Source of the DNA: Euwallacea fornicatus
Lineage: Eukaryota > Arthropoda > Insecta > Coleoptera > Curculionidae
Direction: 5' to 3'
Assembly: GCF_040115645.1 (NCBI RefSeq)
Contig: NC_089561.1
Coordinates: 2,976,001 to 3,040,000, forward strand
Length of the DNA: 64,000 nt
Below the pieces are notes generated by a model, which saw only the letters and a list, made by a program, of their open reading frames with translations, searched no databases and was not told the DNA's origin. Both the position numbers and the translations under genes were made by a program. Every line of letters starts with the position of its first letter. Position 1 is the first letter of the stretch. Shown one piece after another: positions 1 to 10,674 of the stretch.

Positions 1-1200
1 TAAAATTATAGTTCACAAAACTAAAAATGAAAGGAAATTTTACTCATAACAAGGAAATAAGCGATATTAAATTTAAATAAGTATTAATTACTTCAAAACT
101 TATAGCGCTAGTTCTAAGTTAAACAATACTACTATTAATCAAGTAAATTTTCAAACTTAGACCTTTCATTTCTAATGCATTTAGTTGCCCCATTTACTCT
201 GCACTCCCTTTTTTGCTCCCTTGGTCGATATTTCGAAAATTATAGGACATTGAATGAGTATAAACACGATTATATAATTTCAAAATGACCCCATATAGTT
301 CTCATTGAAAACTTTTTATCTCTATCGAACACAGTGTATACATACCGTTGTTATAAACTGACCTCTGTTCCCCCTCGTTAACTATTTTTTTTTTATTTCG
401 GAAGCAACATTAAATAAGACAAAAAATATTATTTCTTAACGTTTGTTTATTTTTTAAATGATGCCGACGTCAGTGATAACCCAAAATATATCGTGATTTA
501 AAATCTATCGATCAATTTTTAAGAAAGATAAGTATGCTTTTGAAAAAAAATGCAGTACAAATTCAGTTGATTGATATGTAAACATTGAAAGACATTTTTT
601 GTTGATGATACATAAGTTGGTATGTTTTTGATTTTGCGCTCACAGTCTTTGGTTATTTTTATTTATATTTTTATGCTTTTTTCTTACTTTGAAAACATTC
701 TATTTGCTGGGAATTGCAATGCGTGAATCTGTATTTTTAAGTTAAGTTTCTTAAACCTGTTTCAACTGATTGAAACTGCATTTTCAAGGTTCCCCAAATG
801 CACTATCTACTGAGTTTCAGTATATACATACGTACATATAACTAGGTTTCAAATTGTGGAAATAGGACTTACAAAATTGAATTTTTCTCAAAATTTCCTA
901 ATTTCAGAATATAAATTATTTAACTATTTTCTGCACCACATTAAGAAAACTGACATAATGTGAACTTATTCAATTTATTCGCTTTTTTTGAGACACAGTA
1001 TATGTTAACATAAATAAATAACTTTTTTGCTTCACTGTGAGTTTGTTTACCTATACAAACTCGAAAGCAATCACTATTCATTCATTCATAGCCAAAACGT
1101 GTGACGATCACATCACGATAGTACTGTGTGTCTTATGATTATTGTCAGGCACATTCTAATTTATTTCATTTCCGACCACGGTTACTAAATTAGTCACTCA
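1..1200. other. AT-rich stretch, no gene seen
   Basis: No open frame of useful length and no recognisable domain on either strand. The sequence is AT-rich with many homopolymer runs. The last 150 bases may contain the promoter or 5' untranslated part of the small ORF that starts at 1316, but no clear TATA/initiator pair was found. Confidence 0.5.
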
Positions 1201-1315
1201 AAAACTCGAATCATTCCAAAAAATTTTCCGTGGTGAATTAGTGCTGATCCATCAGAGCAACCGGCAAGTTCTCGATATCGAAGTTTTAAAAATATCTTTT
1301 ATTGGATCATCGAGG

Positions 1316-1615
1316 ATGGCGTTTATGATGCCGATAGTTAAAAGGAACTGGGACATATTCAAGATGAAGCGACCGATGAAGCACGCCAAAAGAACTGGCC
1401 AAAGGAAAAATAGAAGTTCTTCACCTTCAGAAAGTGTTCTTACTATGTCTTTGGAGTCGGAATTGTCCAATTTCTCTCAGAGGACTTTGACCAGGAGGGC
1501 TTCCCATCAGTCTACAAGATCAAGGAGCAACAGTACTTACTCCAGGAGGAACTCAATTAGAAGTATTGTAAGGAAGACCCCACCTCCAGGACATCCCGAT
1601 TTAAATACAACGTAA
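1316..1615 (+). CDS. Small basic Ser/Arg-rich protein (99 aa), unknown function
   Basis: The frame is open from before 1241, but the first ATG is at 1316, followed by two further Met codons, and it ends at TAA 1613-1615. I do not recognise the family. The protein has a basic N-terminus with an IVKRNWDIFKMKRPMKHAKR run (residues ~7-26), a Ser-rich centre (RSSSPSESVLTMSLESEL) and an Arg/Ser tail with several RRAS- and RRNS-like sites that would suit basophilic kinases. There is no signal peptide, membrane segment or cysteine pattern. A canonical AATAAA lies 239 bases past the stop. The mixed codon use and biased but non-repetitive composition are unlike the surrounding AT-rich noise, so I infer a real single-exon gene or a last exon. 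An antisense ORF at 1252-1470 is a shadow. Confidence 0.5.
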   Translation: MAFMMPIVKRNWDIFKMKRPMKHAKRTGQRKNRSSSPSESVLTMSLESELSNFSQRTLTRRASHQSTRSRSNSTYSRRNSIRSIVRKTPPPGHPDLNTT

Positions 1616-1853
1616 CGAAAATTTTTTTGTTTAGTATATTGGAATTTGGAACGAAATGTTTTAATGTAAACACGAATTCTTGCCAAAATTGCTTTAGTTC
1701 GGAATTTATGAGCATTTATTTTTATCGTTTATTTAAATTTTTTTATGTTTCTATTGACCAAATATGTTTTATAGCTGTTTATTGACTGTAGCGCTATTTT
1801 AATTTGTTTAGCAGAAAATCGAATAGATAGTATTAAATACATTATTAAGCAAA

Positions 1854-1859
1854 AATAAA
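1854..1859 (+). terminator. Polyadenylation signal AATAAA
   Basis: Canonical hexamer 239 bases downstream of the stop of the 1316-1615 ORF. No better candidate lies between. Confidence 0.4.
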
Positions 1860-2950
1860 TGTATTTTTTTATTACATCTACAGTCAAAAACCACATACAC
1901 AAGTGGGCTTAAATATCGAGGAGAAAGATGGAAAAAATATGAAGAACGTGTTCCTTTCGATAGACTTTCATCGGTTTTACTAGTGTTTGGTAACTAAGGT
2001 CATTTCTAGATTTCTATAGAAGTACATGTATATGTAAATATATGTACATTTCTATAGAAACCCATAAAAGTTTTACGCTTGTTTGGGCATATTTGCATGT
2101 GACTTAAGGCCTTCTGAACAATGCAAATTGTTTTCATTCAAGATAAGGAGAATATAAACTTGAGGTTTATTTGAATAATCAGAATTTTAAATAATGCTCA
2201 TTCAGAACTCTTTTATTTAATGAAAAATTCTCGAAACCAGGAAACTTCCTTTGGAATTTTTTTCCTATTGAATGCATCTTCAAGGTAAAGTTTTCAGTCC
2301 ATCGAAATATATAGAAGAATAGAATTAATATATTGTATTTAATAGATATAAATGTGTTTTTAATGTACGATTTCAAATTAGACAAAAATTGATGTTTTCA
2401 ACTACTACTGTTCCAAATCTCACTGTACTGCATTTCGTTAAAAATTATTTTGAAAAATACATATGTTGATTTTTTTAAGAGAGGTCAATTCTAGGAAATG
2501 AGTTTTGATTGATCCTATATAATTTTCGCTCTGATTGGGACGAAGCTTACCAGACAATTGTGGCCCTATTTGTTTATGCAGTGCATCTACTTATGTTGGA
2601 ATTATATGGGACACGTTTTTATTATTAGTTTTACGAAAAAATGTATTCCGCATAGAAAGTTCTGCATGGTTTTAAACCTAAAATTAGATAATCGGACATC
2701 AAATTTTTGGAGTGGGATACCAGCTTTCTCAAAAATATGAAACTTCCTAAATATTTTTTTAACGGTTACGGTACACTTATCTCTAGTTTATTGGAAACAT
2801 CGTAACTGTTTCTGTCTTAATATATTTTCATAACAATTGCACAATTTAAATACGTTATTAATTCATAACAAACATTTATCGTGCTAATAGGAAAAGATAA
2901 ACAGTTACTAATTTGTACAATAGATAGGACTATTTATTTTAGTTTTGGAC
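1860..2950. other. Intergenic, nothing recognised
   Basis: AT-rich. Contains short ORFs (2179-2385 minus, 2558-2740 plus) with no domain-like content. No gene called. Confidence 0.45.
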
Positions 2951-2959
2951 ACTCTATTA

Positions 2960-3330
2960 GTGCTTCGACATATTTACCCTCTTTTTCGGAACATTTAATC
3001 CTTCTTTTGCCAAATTTCGTTAACGCATTCCTTGTTATATTTGGAATAATTCTCGTGACATTCTTCTCGAAATTATCCTCTCCAAATCATCAGCTTCTTG
3101 AAAGGGCCTGTGCTGGCAGACTTTATGTTTTAAGCAACCCCAGAAGAAATAATCTATAGGGATTAAGTCAGCAGAACTAACAGGCAAAAAATATTTAAAC
3201 GGCTGTGAATTACTTCCCATCGAAAATATTTTGAAGATATTCTCCAGTAGCTAACGTACTGCGACATGAATTGTACCGTCTTGTTGGAACCAAATTTGCA
3301 GACGTTCTTGTAAGGGTACACACATAGCCA
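2960..3330 (-). mobile_element. Tc1/mariner-superfamily transposase relic (DDE domain, broken)
   Basis: On the minus strand, translation gives WFQQDGTIHVAVR near 3275-3315. After frame changes it gives a block (3220 down to 3035) with IPIDYFFWGCLKHKVCQHRP and DDLERII. In IS630/Tc1/mariner-type transposases, FQQDG holds the second catalytic Asp and the DxxFWG(x)LK block follows at the third acidic site. Both blocks are present but separated by frameshifts and stops, so this is a dead copy. No clean terminal repeats were located. Confidence 0.65.
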
Positions 3331-4448
3331 ACTATCAACGAAATGAACGATTAAATATTTTAAAAAAGAGGCACTAGTGGAACGACTTAAAACTAAAGTA
3401 AATACTCCTACATATTTCCAGGGTATTTTAAATAAAATTAATTCCATGGTGGTAGTCGATCCAAAAGACCTATAAGGGCTAGAAAAATCTGAGGTGATTC
3501 GATTGAAGGTGTGGAATTAAAATAATAAAAGTTTCTTCTTTAAGAGGCCCTTCAGGTCCAGAGGTAGTGATTTAGTGAGCATTTTAATTGATCCGGATTT
3601 TATCTGCCAAAATGGCGTCATATTTATATATAGTTTCTTTACATGAGTATTGGTTTCTTGTATAGCACTACTCGAAAGGGATCTTTGTTTAGTTAGAGTG
3701 AGAACCTGAGTCGCGATTTTTCGTTTATGTTATGCGTTCCTTAGGGACTAAACGATCAATAATGTTCGTAAGGTGTAAAACATTTCATCGATCGTCAAAC
3801 CAATATTACATGATTTCAAATAAGGTTGATAATAACAACGAACAGTATTAGATTTCATTTGACCGCAAACTGGAAAACATTGATATCATGTGTGATATCG
3901 CGTTGTACATGTTTTTCCTTTTTCGCAAATGGGCAAGAGCACCTTGTAAGTTTGATGACTTTTACATCAATAAAAACCATTTTCTACTCATCAGGAATAG
4001 GAAGAATTGGCAATTAACATAACTATGGTAATTTTTAGAATCGAAAGTAAATATTTTCACCACAAAAGTGCAAATTTAATACTACATCACTCATTGTCTA
4101 TCGTTATAAATTAAATCTTACACGGGTGAACTTGATATCAACGTTATTAACACTTAATTAAAATTGCCTCAAATTCCTGTTATTCCCACGAAATAATGTC
4201 TTCCATAAACAATATGAAAATCGATACATAATCCTTTGTTATAAACTCAACGTCTGACCTTGTTATGAAAAATCATGCAATACTATTTAATTTATGATGT
4301 TAGTTTCGTTTTATGAGGTTTTTCAATATGATGTTGCGTGCAGTTTTAAACAATGGCATGCCAATAATAACTGAAAAGATACATATTTGCAATTTGCTCG
4401 TTTTCGAGCAGAAAGATTGTCAATTGAGGAGGTTGTTGAGGATAATGT
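3331..4448. other. Intergenic, nothing recognised
   Basis: Short random-looking ORFs only (3826-4017, 4313-4558). No domain, RNA gene or clear repeat was identified. Confidence 0.4.
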
Positions 4449-4449
4449 A

Positions 4450-4906
4450 TAGGGTGGTCAATGTGAATTACCATTGTCTTATCTCAAAAACCATAAAATT
4501 TTGGAAAAATATTAATGTAAAACTTAATTCAATTTTGTTAGCAATTTTTATTTTTTAACGTACTCGAAGTTACAAGGTTGTCTAGAAAACGAAAAAGAAA
4601 AAAATGTCATGTTTTTGCAATAACAAAAAATATTTATAATTGCCAGCAGTATTAGTATCTGTAACAAAATATAGGGTATTCCAAAAAAAAATTATTTTTG
4701 CCACGCCACAATTTTTCTAAACCACTCTGTAACTTCGAAAATATACAAAAAAGTTACTGAAAAGCTGAATAACTTTTATGTCAAACTTTTTTTTTTAACC
4801 TTACGGTTTTAGATATGTGGCAGTGGACTATTTTACGTCGACCATACCGTAAATCTGCTAACTTTATGAGGACAGTTTAATTTATTATATAAGACCCACT
4901 CTGTAT
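4450..4906. mobile_element. Foldback/MITE-like element with ~150-bp inverted arms
   Basis: The left arm (from 4450, beginning TAGGGTGGTCA) and the right arm (ending near 4906 with CCACTCTGTA) are imperfect inverted repeats. Both contain a TATCT(C)AAAAACC-like block and a CGAAGTTACA block in opposite orientation (left ~4565-4575, right ~4731-4740). The ends are next to TA, which suits a Tc1/mariner-type target. There is no coding capacity. Confidence 0.55.
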
Positions 4907-7900
4907 AGAATCATTAAACCTAATTCCTTATGGGACGATTCTCAGAAAAATTTCTCAAACGAGGATTAGGTCTTTCACGGAATAATAAACGTAAAATAGG
5001 ATTAAATGAAAGCTAATTTACGGCATTGGCATAACGCAAACTAAGTATTTTCTCATATCTAAATCATCATCTATCGAAAGCGGAAGTTCCAGCAATATCA
5101 TGATTTCATTGTGTTCCTCACCTTGATCTGCTTCATTAATACAAGTTTATAATCCTAATTTTAAAATAGACATTTGCAGGTGTTACTGATTAATTGTTTA
5201 GCTATATGCAATACATGTCGTTTCGAAATTAATACACTAAAATTATGACAAAATTTTCATATCAACATGCATCTGGAAACTGTGCTATTGGCTCTGAAAG
5301 TCCTAGAAAAAATTCATTTTACAATAGATCTTCATAGAAGCTTTAATTTCTTTCCGCATTACTTTAATAGCGCTTCTAAAACCGCTGAATAATAACATAC
5401 GATTACAACATATAGTTTGATTATTTGTTAAGAATAGAATGATGAAAAAACATAAAATAAGGTTATCTGAGTTAAAAAAAAATTGTGTAAAAAAGTATAT
5501 TGTGTGAAACGCAATTCTCGATGTGCTCATTTTACCAATAATTACATTTTTTAAATTAATGCGAAGTACCAAGCAACAAATCTTGGGTAAAGGAGTTTTG
5601 GTAGTAATTAATAAGAAAAACTGAAATGAATTTCAAACTTTTACAAACTGTGTTATGGAAATGAGATGTTTCCGAATATTATTTAGATTCTATTCATAAT
5701 TTTTTGAAAGAAGTCTACCCTCAAAGTTTGCGACAAGATCACGTTAATGATCTATACATTGACTCTTTTTCAAGAGTTGTAGGATAAAGATATATAGGAT
5801 GTATAATTCAAAAAAATCGTGTTTCTCTTTTCACCAGGACTAAGAAGGACTATTTACAATCAAGAGAGCAATTATTAATCCACCTGAAACAAATGAAAAA
5901 TAAATGGAATAAAATTTAACCAACTTAAATTTACTTGAGTTTTATCATAGAGAGTTTTTTTAATCACTATATTTGGAACATGAAGAATAGTTTTTATTTT
6001 CTACAATGAAATTTAAATAAATTTAAATTGTTTCGATTTTATCGTAATTTCTTGGAATTATTCTAGGTGGAAGAATCATAAATTTCCCGATTGTGTATGC
6101 ATAAATACATATAAATTTATTGATTGAAAACAACTGAAAAAAACTTTTAAAAAATTTGATACATTTTTCATCAGTGACGTCAATGTTCACACCTACGAAT
6201 ATCAAAACTATCGCAGGTATGGCAAATTAGTATTCTGTATGAGAAAAAAAAATCAGATGTGAAATGTTAACCGCATGAAAAATTTCCAGGAGATAAAAAA
6301 GGTGGAGAAAGGGCTAATTTATCATAAAAAAAGCTCCCAGTGAAAATTTCTGGTTATTTTTGTGCGAAGATTGCTAAAAACTGACCACTTACATGTTACG
6401 AATAGACATCAATATTACATGAAAATAATTCCTGTAGTAATGAATAAATACACAATAGGTTTCATTGAAATGCATTCAAGAATTCTTCAAATATAGCAAA
6501 AAACATGTTTTTCTTTCAGAATCTTTTATTCGTCAGTAGCGTCTAAACCAGAAGTTTTTTTCAAATAATTTTTGTGCTAAATCTTAATGTATTGACCCAA
6601 ACAATCTCACGATATCAGTTTTGACATGTATTGTCGGGACACCCTGCATAATAGAAAATTATTTACGCTTTTGCTTTCAATATTATAAATCTGGAAAATT
6701 ACATACATGTGAGGAATTCGATTCGAGGAACATAAAAATTACGCAATTACATGACTACGCATCAAATATTCATACAGTATAAAAACACTTTATAACAAGT
6801 TACGGATGAACCATAATTTAATCGAAGTATTGTGCAATCGTAAGGATTGCCCTAGTAATTCCATTATAGCATTATAAACAAATCTGATTTTGTTGAGGTT
6901 TATGTAGTTTGGTGTTAACATTTACGTGTACTTATTTATTTACCAGTTATACCGTTAATTTGTAAGCACATGAACTAGTGTGCTGACCACTTAAAATTCG
7001 GGTTGAGGTACTAATTATAGTGGTACCTACGTTAGTCAATGACGATGGCAGATCACTCATTTCTCTAAAATTGGCAAAATGCCAATCAATTTCCATTTAA
7101 GTTCCATCAAAATGACCATTATTGGTAATGATACAGGGTGCGTTTGTTGTGTGCACACAGTGAGTAATGCGAGTCTATTTTCGGTCGTGAATGTTTTAGT
7201 CGCACTACCATTACTCATCACCCAACAAATTGGTTTTTCGATGGATGGTATTAAGTTTTTGCACATTCTACAATTTTTGCTGGAAGTGTTCGTATACTTA
7301 AGCCCACGTATCGTTCTAGTATAACAACAATGTAATCTTGCAGATATCAGGAGTATTGTATGTAAGCACTTCGATGTACGTGCAGTACCACCAACCTCCA
7401 ACCTATTAAAATAACCAGCACTGATTAATATACAGTGGAAATTTCCATCAGACGTCTTAAACCAGGCAGCAACTAAAAATAGTACAGCTGGCTGTCACAA
7501 GTCAGAAGTGGGCTGTGTTGTAATAAATGTGCAATTCAATCAGCTTAGCATTAGCTAATATCGCACTGTATATTCCTCTCTATAATTGGACGCTTTTGAA
7601 GCTTCGCTGGGTTGGGAATTTTCCATTGGATTAGGGGAAGGATGGGCAATACGTTACGTCTGTATAGACTAAATACTTAAATGTAACACGTAGTCGCTTG
7701 AAATTTCCGTTTTTTCGAACCGATGACACTAATCTAACAGAACTCCCGAGATTATCTTCTACAATATCTCAAAATTTAAGTTTAATTTTACTTAGATTTT
7801 TCTCTATTTTTAATCTCTCAATAACTTTTCATTGAATCAGTGTGGTTTATTGACACTAGTTTCAAGTTGCTTTGTGTTTTAAGAATTCTAAGCATTTCAA

Positions 7901-8500
7901 ATATCTCAGTATGTATATTTCAAGAATGTGGAGATTAAGTAAAAAAATTACGTCCATCCTAAGGGAGCCATGACTATGAATGTGCGGATAACGGTATTTG
8001 CTAAGAGCATATTTCAGTGATTAATTCAGCTCGTAGTTAACTTGCCAACAGAAAGAAAGTTCGCCCTTCGAGAAGTTTTCTCCTCAACTTCACCGTAAAA
8101 CGGATTTGATCTTCCTCCTCGAAGATTTCCCTATCTTCCCCTATTTCCCATTAAGTGCGGTCTTAAATATAGATTCACTGATGTTAGATATTACCAATGA
8201 CCTTTCTTACTGTAATGAGTGTTGTTTGCATATCTATAATTATCCAATAATCTAGTTTCAAATTAATAACTTATACGTGCCTGCGTATCGTATTTAACTC
8301 AATCATGCAATGGAAATTTCCATGATGGAAATTATTGTGAAATTCTCATATAATTCTAGCTCAGTTTATTATCGTTAATAGCTTTACAATGGTATTATGC
8401 ACCTGATTGATGTATTAATTTGGAAAATAATAACCGATTTGTTTTGAGGCGAATTTGTTGAACACGTGAAGGTTTTGTACTATTCAAAAAGATAAAGCAA
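4907..8500. other. Gene-free stretch with weak repeat traces
   Basis: No supported gene. Positions ~6125-6215 resemble ~18605-18715 (shared GTGAC(G/A)TCA(A/G)(T/C)GTTCACA(C/T)C core), a dispersed repeat pair. A GGGACACCCTGCATA end-like sequence lies near 6637. Overlapping ORFs on both strands at 7057-7401 have no recognisable domain. Confidence 0.45.
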
Positions 8501-8526
8501 ACAACAATTAAACATAAAGAAATAAT

Positions 8527-8532
8527 TTATTA
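8527..8532 (-). terminator. Polyadenylation signal (AATAAA on minus strand)
   Basis: TTTATT on the plus strand, about 90 bases downstream of the stop of the small secreted protein gene on the minus strand. Confidence 0.6.
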
Positions 8533-8622
8533 AACCTAAGATCATCACAACAAGAAGGAACTTAAACTAAAAAGCGAAGTATTCTGCGTTTAACGAGTCA
8601 ACTTTAAGTTTTCGGTGGCCGT

Positions 8623-9648
8623 TTACCATTTCTTGCCATCGCCACCTCCAACGTGAGGGCCGATGCCTCTGGTGACGAGGGGGCCATCAATTTTAGGGGC
8701 GTAGTTGTTAAATTGTCCCAGACCAGCACTTTTGAAAACTCCAGTGACCACGGGACCGCCATGGATCACCTCGGTGGCTTTTCCTCCATCGCCACCTCCG
8801 TATCCTCCTGGGTGGGCAATGGCGATGACCACGAGGGCGAAGAGGACAACCTGAAAATACGTCAAATTGAGCTGAGCTGGCCGCAATGAACGAGTTAAGC
8901 TTTAGGTGAGCATTTTATTTTGTAAATTTCCACAGCTCAAGTCTTATGTTTATAAACGTTCTACGTTTATCTCTTAGAGTTTGCGCGATATTTTTGTACA
9001 CTTGACACGTGTTTAAGTCTCCAAAATTCATTATTTCCAAATGATTTGAAATTCGCAATTAGACAAATTTAAAAATAAAATTACTTAACTACGACTGTGC
9101 TTTCTAAACTAAACCGCAGACTATCAGAGAAAGCATGACTGAAGTTAATTTTATCATTTCACGTTGTTTTCTCCTGATTTGCCTCAAGTGTAGGGTGCAA
9201 CAGCCGCTGAAGGTGTGTCCATCAAATTGATGTCAGTATAAAAAAGTAATTTACATTTTTATTCATTTGTGCTTTTAATTGCGTACAAAGCAATATAGGA
9301 TGGCGACGCCTTGCAAAGTACCAGATGGTCACGTTATGAAATTTGAAATAACTGTTTTTGTTGTATCTAAAGCTCATGTGAATTTGCTTGAAATAACTAG
9401 CATTAAGACGCCACACAGTCGATAAAAATTAGGTCCAGTTTGCTATTGCCCACGTTGTGACACTACTGATGCCAGCAGTTATCGACCAATAAGGTGCTGA
9501 GTAAAGACGTCGGATGCGGGCATGCACCAACTGGACATTAACCCAGATAATTGCATGTTTCTTGCTAGATATTGAGATCTTACTATTTTGAAAATACAGT
9601 TATAGGTAAAAATCACTATTAATTGCTTCAACTCACCAAAGTTTTCAT
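8623..9648 (-). CDS. Small Gly/His-rich secreted protein (79 aa), two exons
   Basis: Coding exon 1 is only 12 bases (9648-9637: ATG AAA ACT TTG) followed by a consensus GTGAGT donor. Exon 2 runs 8850-8623 after a TTTTCAG acceptor. Joining in phase 0 gives a signal peptide, MKTLVVLFALVVIAIA, then a mature part starting HPGGYGGGDGG, with GGPVVTGVFKSAGLGQFNNY in the middle and ending GGGDGKKW. The mature chain is short, Gly-rich and cysteine-free, like many insect cuticle-associated or haemolymph peptides, but I do not recognise a named family. A TATA box, initiator, 5' UTR of about 49 bases and poly(A) signal are all placed correctly. The in-frame ATG at 8886 lies in the intron and is not the start. 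Confidence 0.8.
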
Positions 9649-9690
9649 TTTGTTGGTTGATGTTACTGAACACTTGCTGGTCTGAGAGTG

Positions 9691-9730
9691 GTGTACTGAA
9701 TCATCATAGGCCCAATACCATTTTATACCT
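9691..9730 (-). promoter_or_regulatory. TATA box and TCAGT initiator of the secreted-protein gene
   Basis: On the minus strand, GGTATAAAATGG (TATAAAA at 9727-9721) is followed about 30 bases later by TTCAGT, with the initiator A at 9697. This is the classic arthropod TATA-to-Inr spacing. Transcription would start near 9697, 49 bases ahead of the ATG at 9648. Confidence 0.7.
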
Positions 9731-10620
9731 ATGATTTTGGTGGTAGGGTGAAGAAGTGAGGCAATTTTTTCAAGCGAAATACGCTCGGGTTCCGCATGCT
9801 ATGTATTATGCAAGAAATCGCATGGAACGCTTTTAATATGGTGCATTTGCAGACAGGCGTGTAATAGTGCGAGCCTATATGTATATTGGTAAAATTGCGA
9901 AATTTTTTCTTTTTAGATCAATATTAATCACCTAAGGTGTGTAAATTTAATTCGTGTAAAAATTTAACTCATATTTTCGCCCGGTACCAGAGCATTTAAA
10001 TATTAAAAATCCCTAGAGAATCCTAAGTAGAATTTGGAAATTTCATACTGCTGAAAAACCTCAAAAAATACGTACTTTAGATCCCCCACCAAGTAAAACA
10101 AAAAAATACAGTTCGCAAAAGATCGAAAAGCACGTGAATGTCAAAGATCCTCAAAAACATAAAAACACATTGAACTTGAAAAGTATCCCTCAAAATCGAA
10201 TGACTATGTAGCAATCGCAAGGCTCCTCAAACAATATTAAAAAAATTAAGGTAAAAAAACATCTTTAGGTGCTCAAAATTCTCTAGGAAACCAAAAACAT
10301 TATTAAGGTTAATACAGACGCCTCGAAAAGTCTTTTTGAAATCGGAATATTTTTCAAATGTAAAAAATTCCGTGGGATATTACTATGTGGAAACATTTCT
10401 CAAAATTGATGAAATGTATTTATCTGGATTACAAAAAATGACTTTTCTCAGGATTCAGTGAAATAATCTCGGATATCAAGTGGGGAGCATTTCTGTTGCG
10501 ATAACCCATATTGGGGTCTTTGGCAAGTAGACTTTTTTATTATTTTTTGTTTATGAATCATCATCATGAGAAAAATACGGTACATAACTCGTAAGAAATT
10601 TCTGAAGATTTTTAGGCAAC
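9731..10620. other. Intergenic, nothing recognised
   Basis: Upstream of the secreted-protein promoter. AT-rich with scattered CTCAAAA-type runs around 10030-10330 that look loosely repetitive but have no fixed period. No gene. Confidence 0.4.
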
Positions 10621-10631
10621 TATCTTTGCGA

Positions 10632-10674
10632 GCGCAAGCGTGAAATGTGCGCTACGACATTTCACGCTCGTGCG
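10632..10674. repeat. GC-rich hairpin
   Basis: AGCGTGAAATGT (10637-10648) and ACATTTCACGCT (10657-10668) form a perfect 12-bp stem with an 8-base loop. The stem is extended imperfectly by GCGCA and CGTGCG outside. It stands out from AT-rich surroundings. No RNA gene family was recognised. Confidence 0.6.

Noticed and set aside
7057..7401. Overlapping ORFs on both strands (114 aa minus, 81 aa plus)
   Set aside because: No domain, no signal peptide that fits, no splice partners and no promoter. The overlap on both strands suggests chance in a locally stop-poor stretch.
8859..8886. ATG at 8886 as the start of the Gly/His-rich protein
   Set aside because: It precedes a TTTTCAG acceptor and lies in the intron. 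The MKTL exon at 9637-9648 gives a proper signal peptide, promoter spacing and phase.
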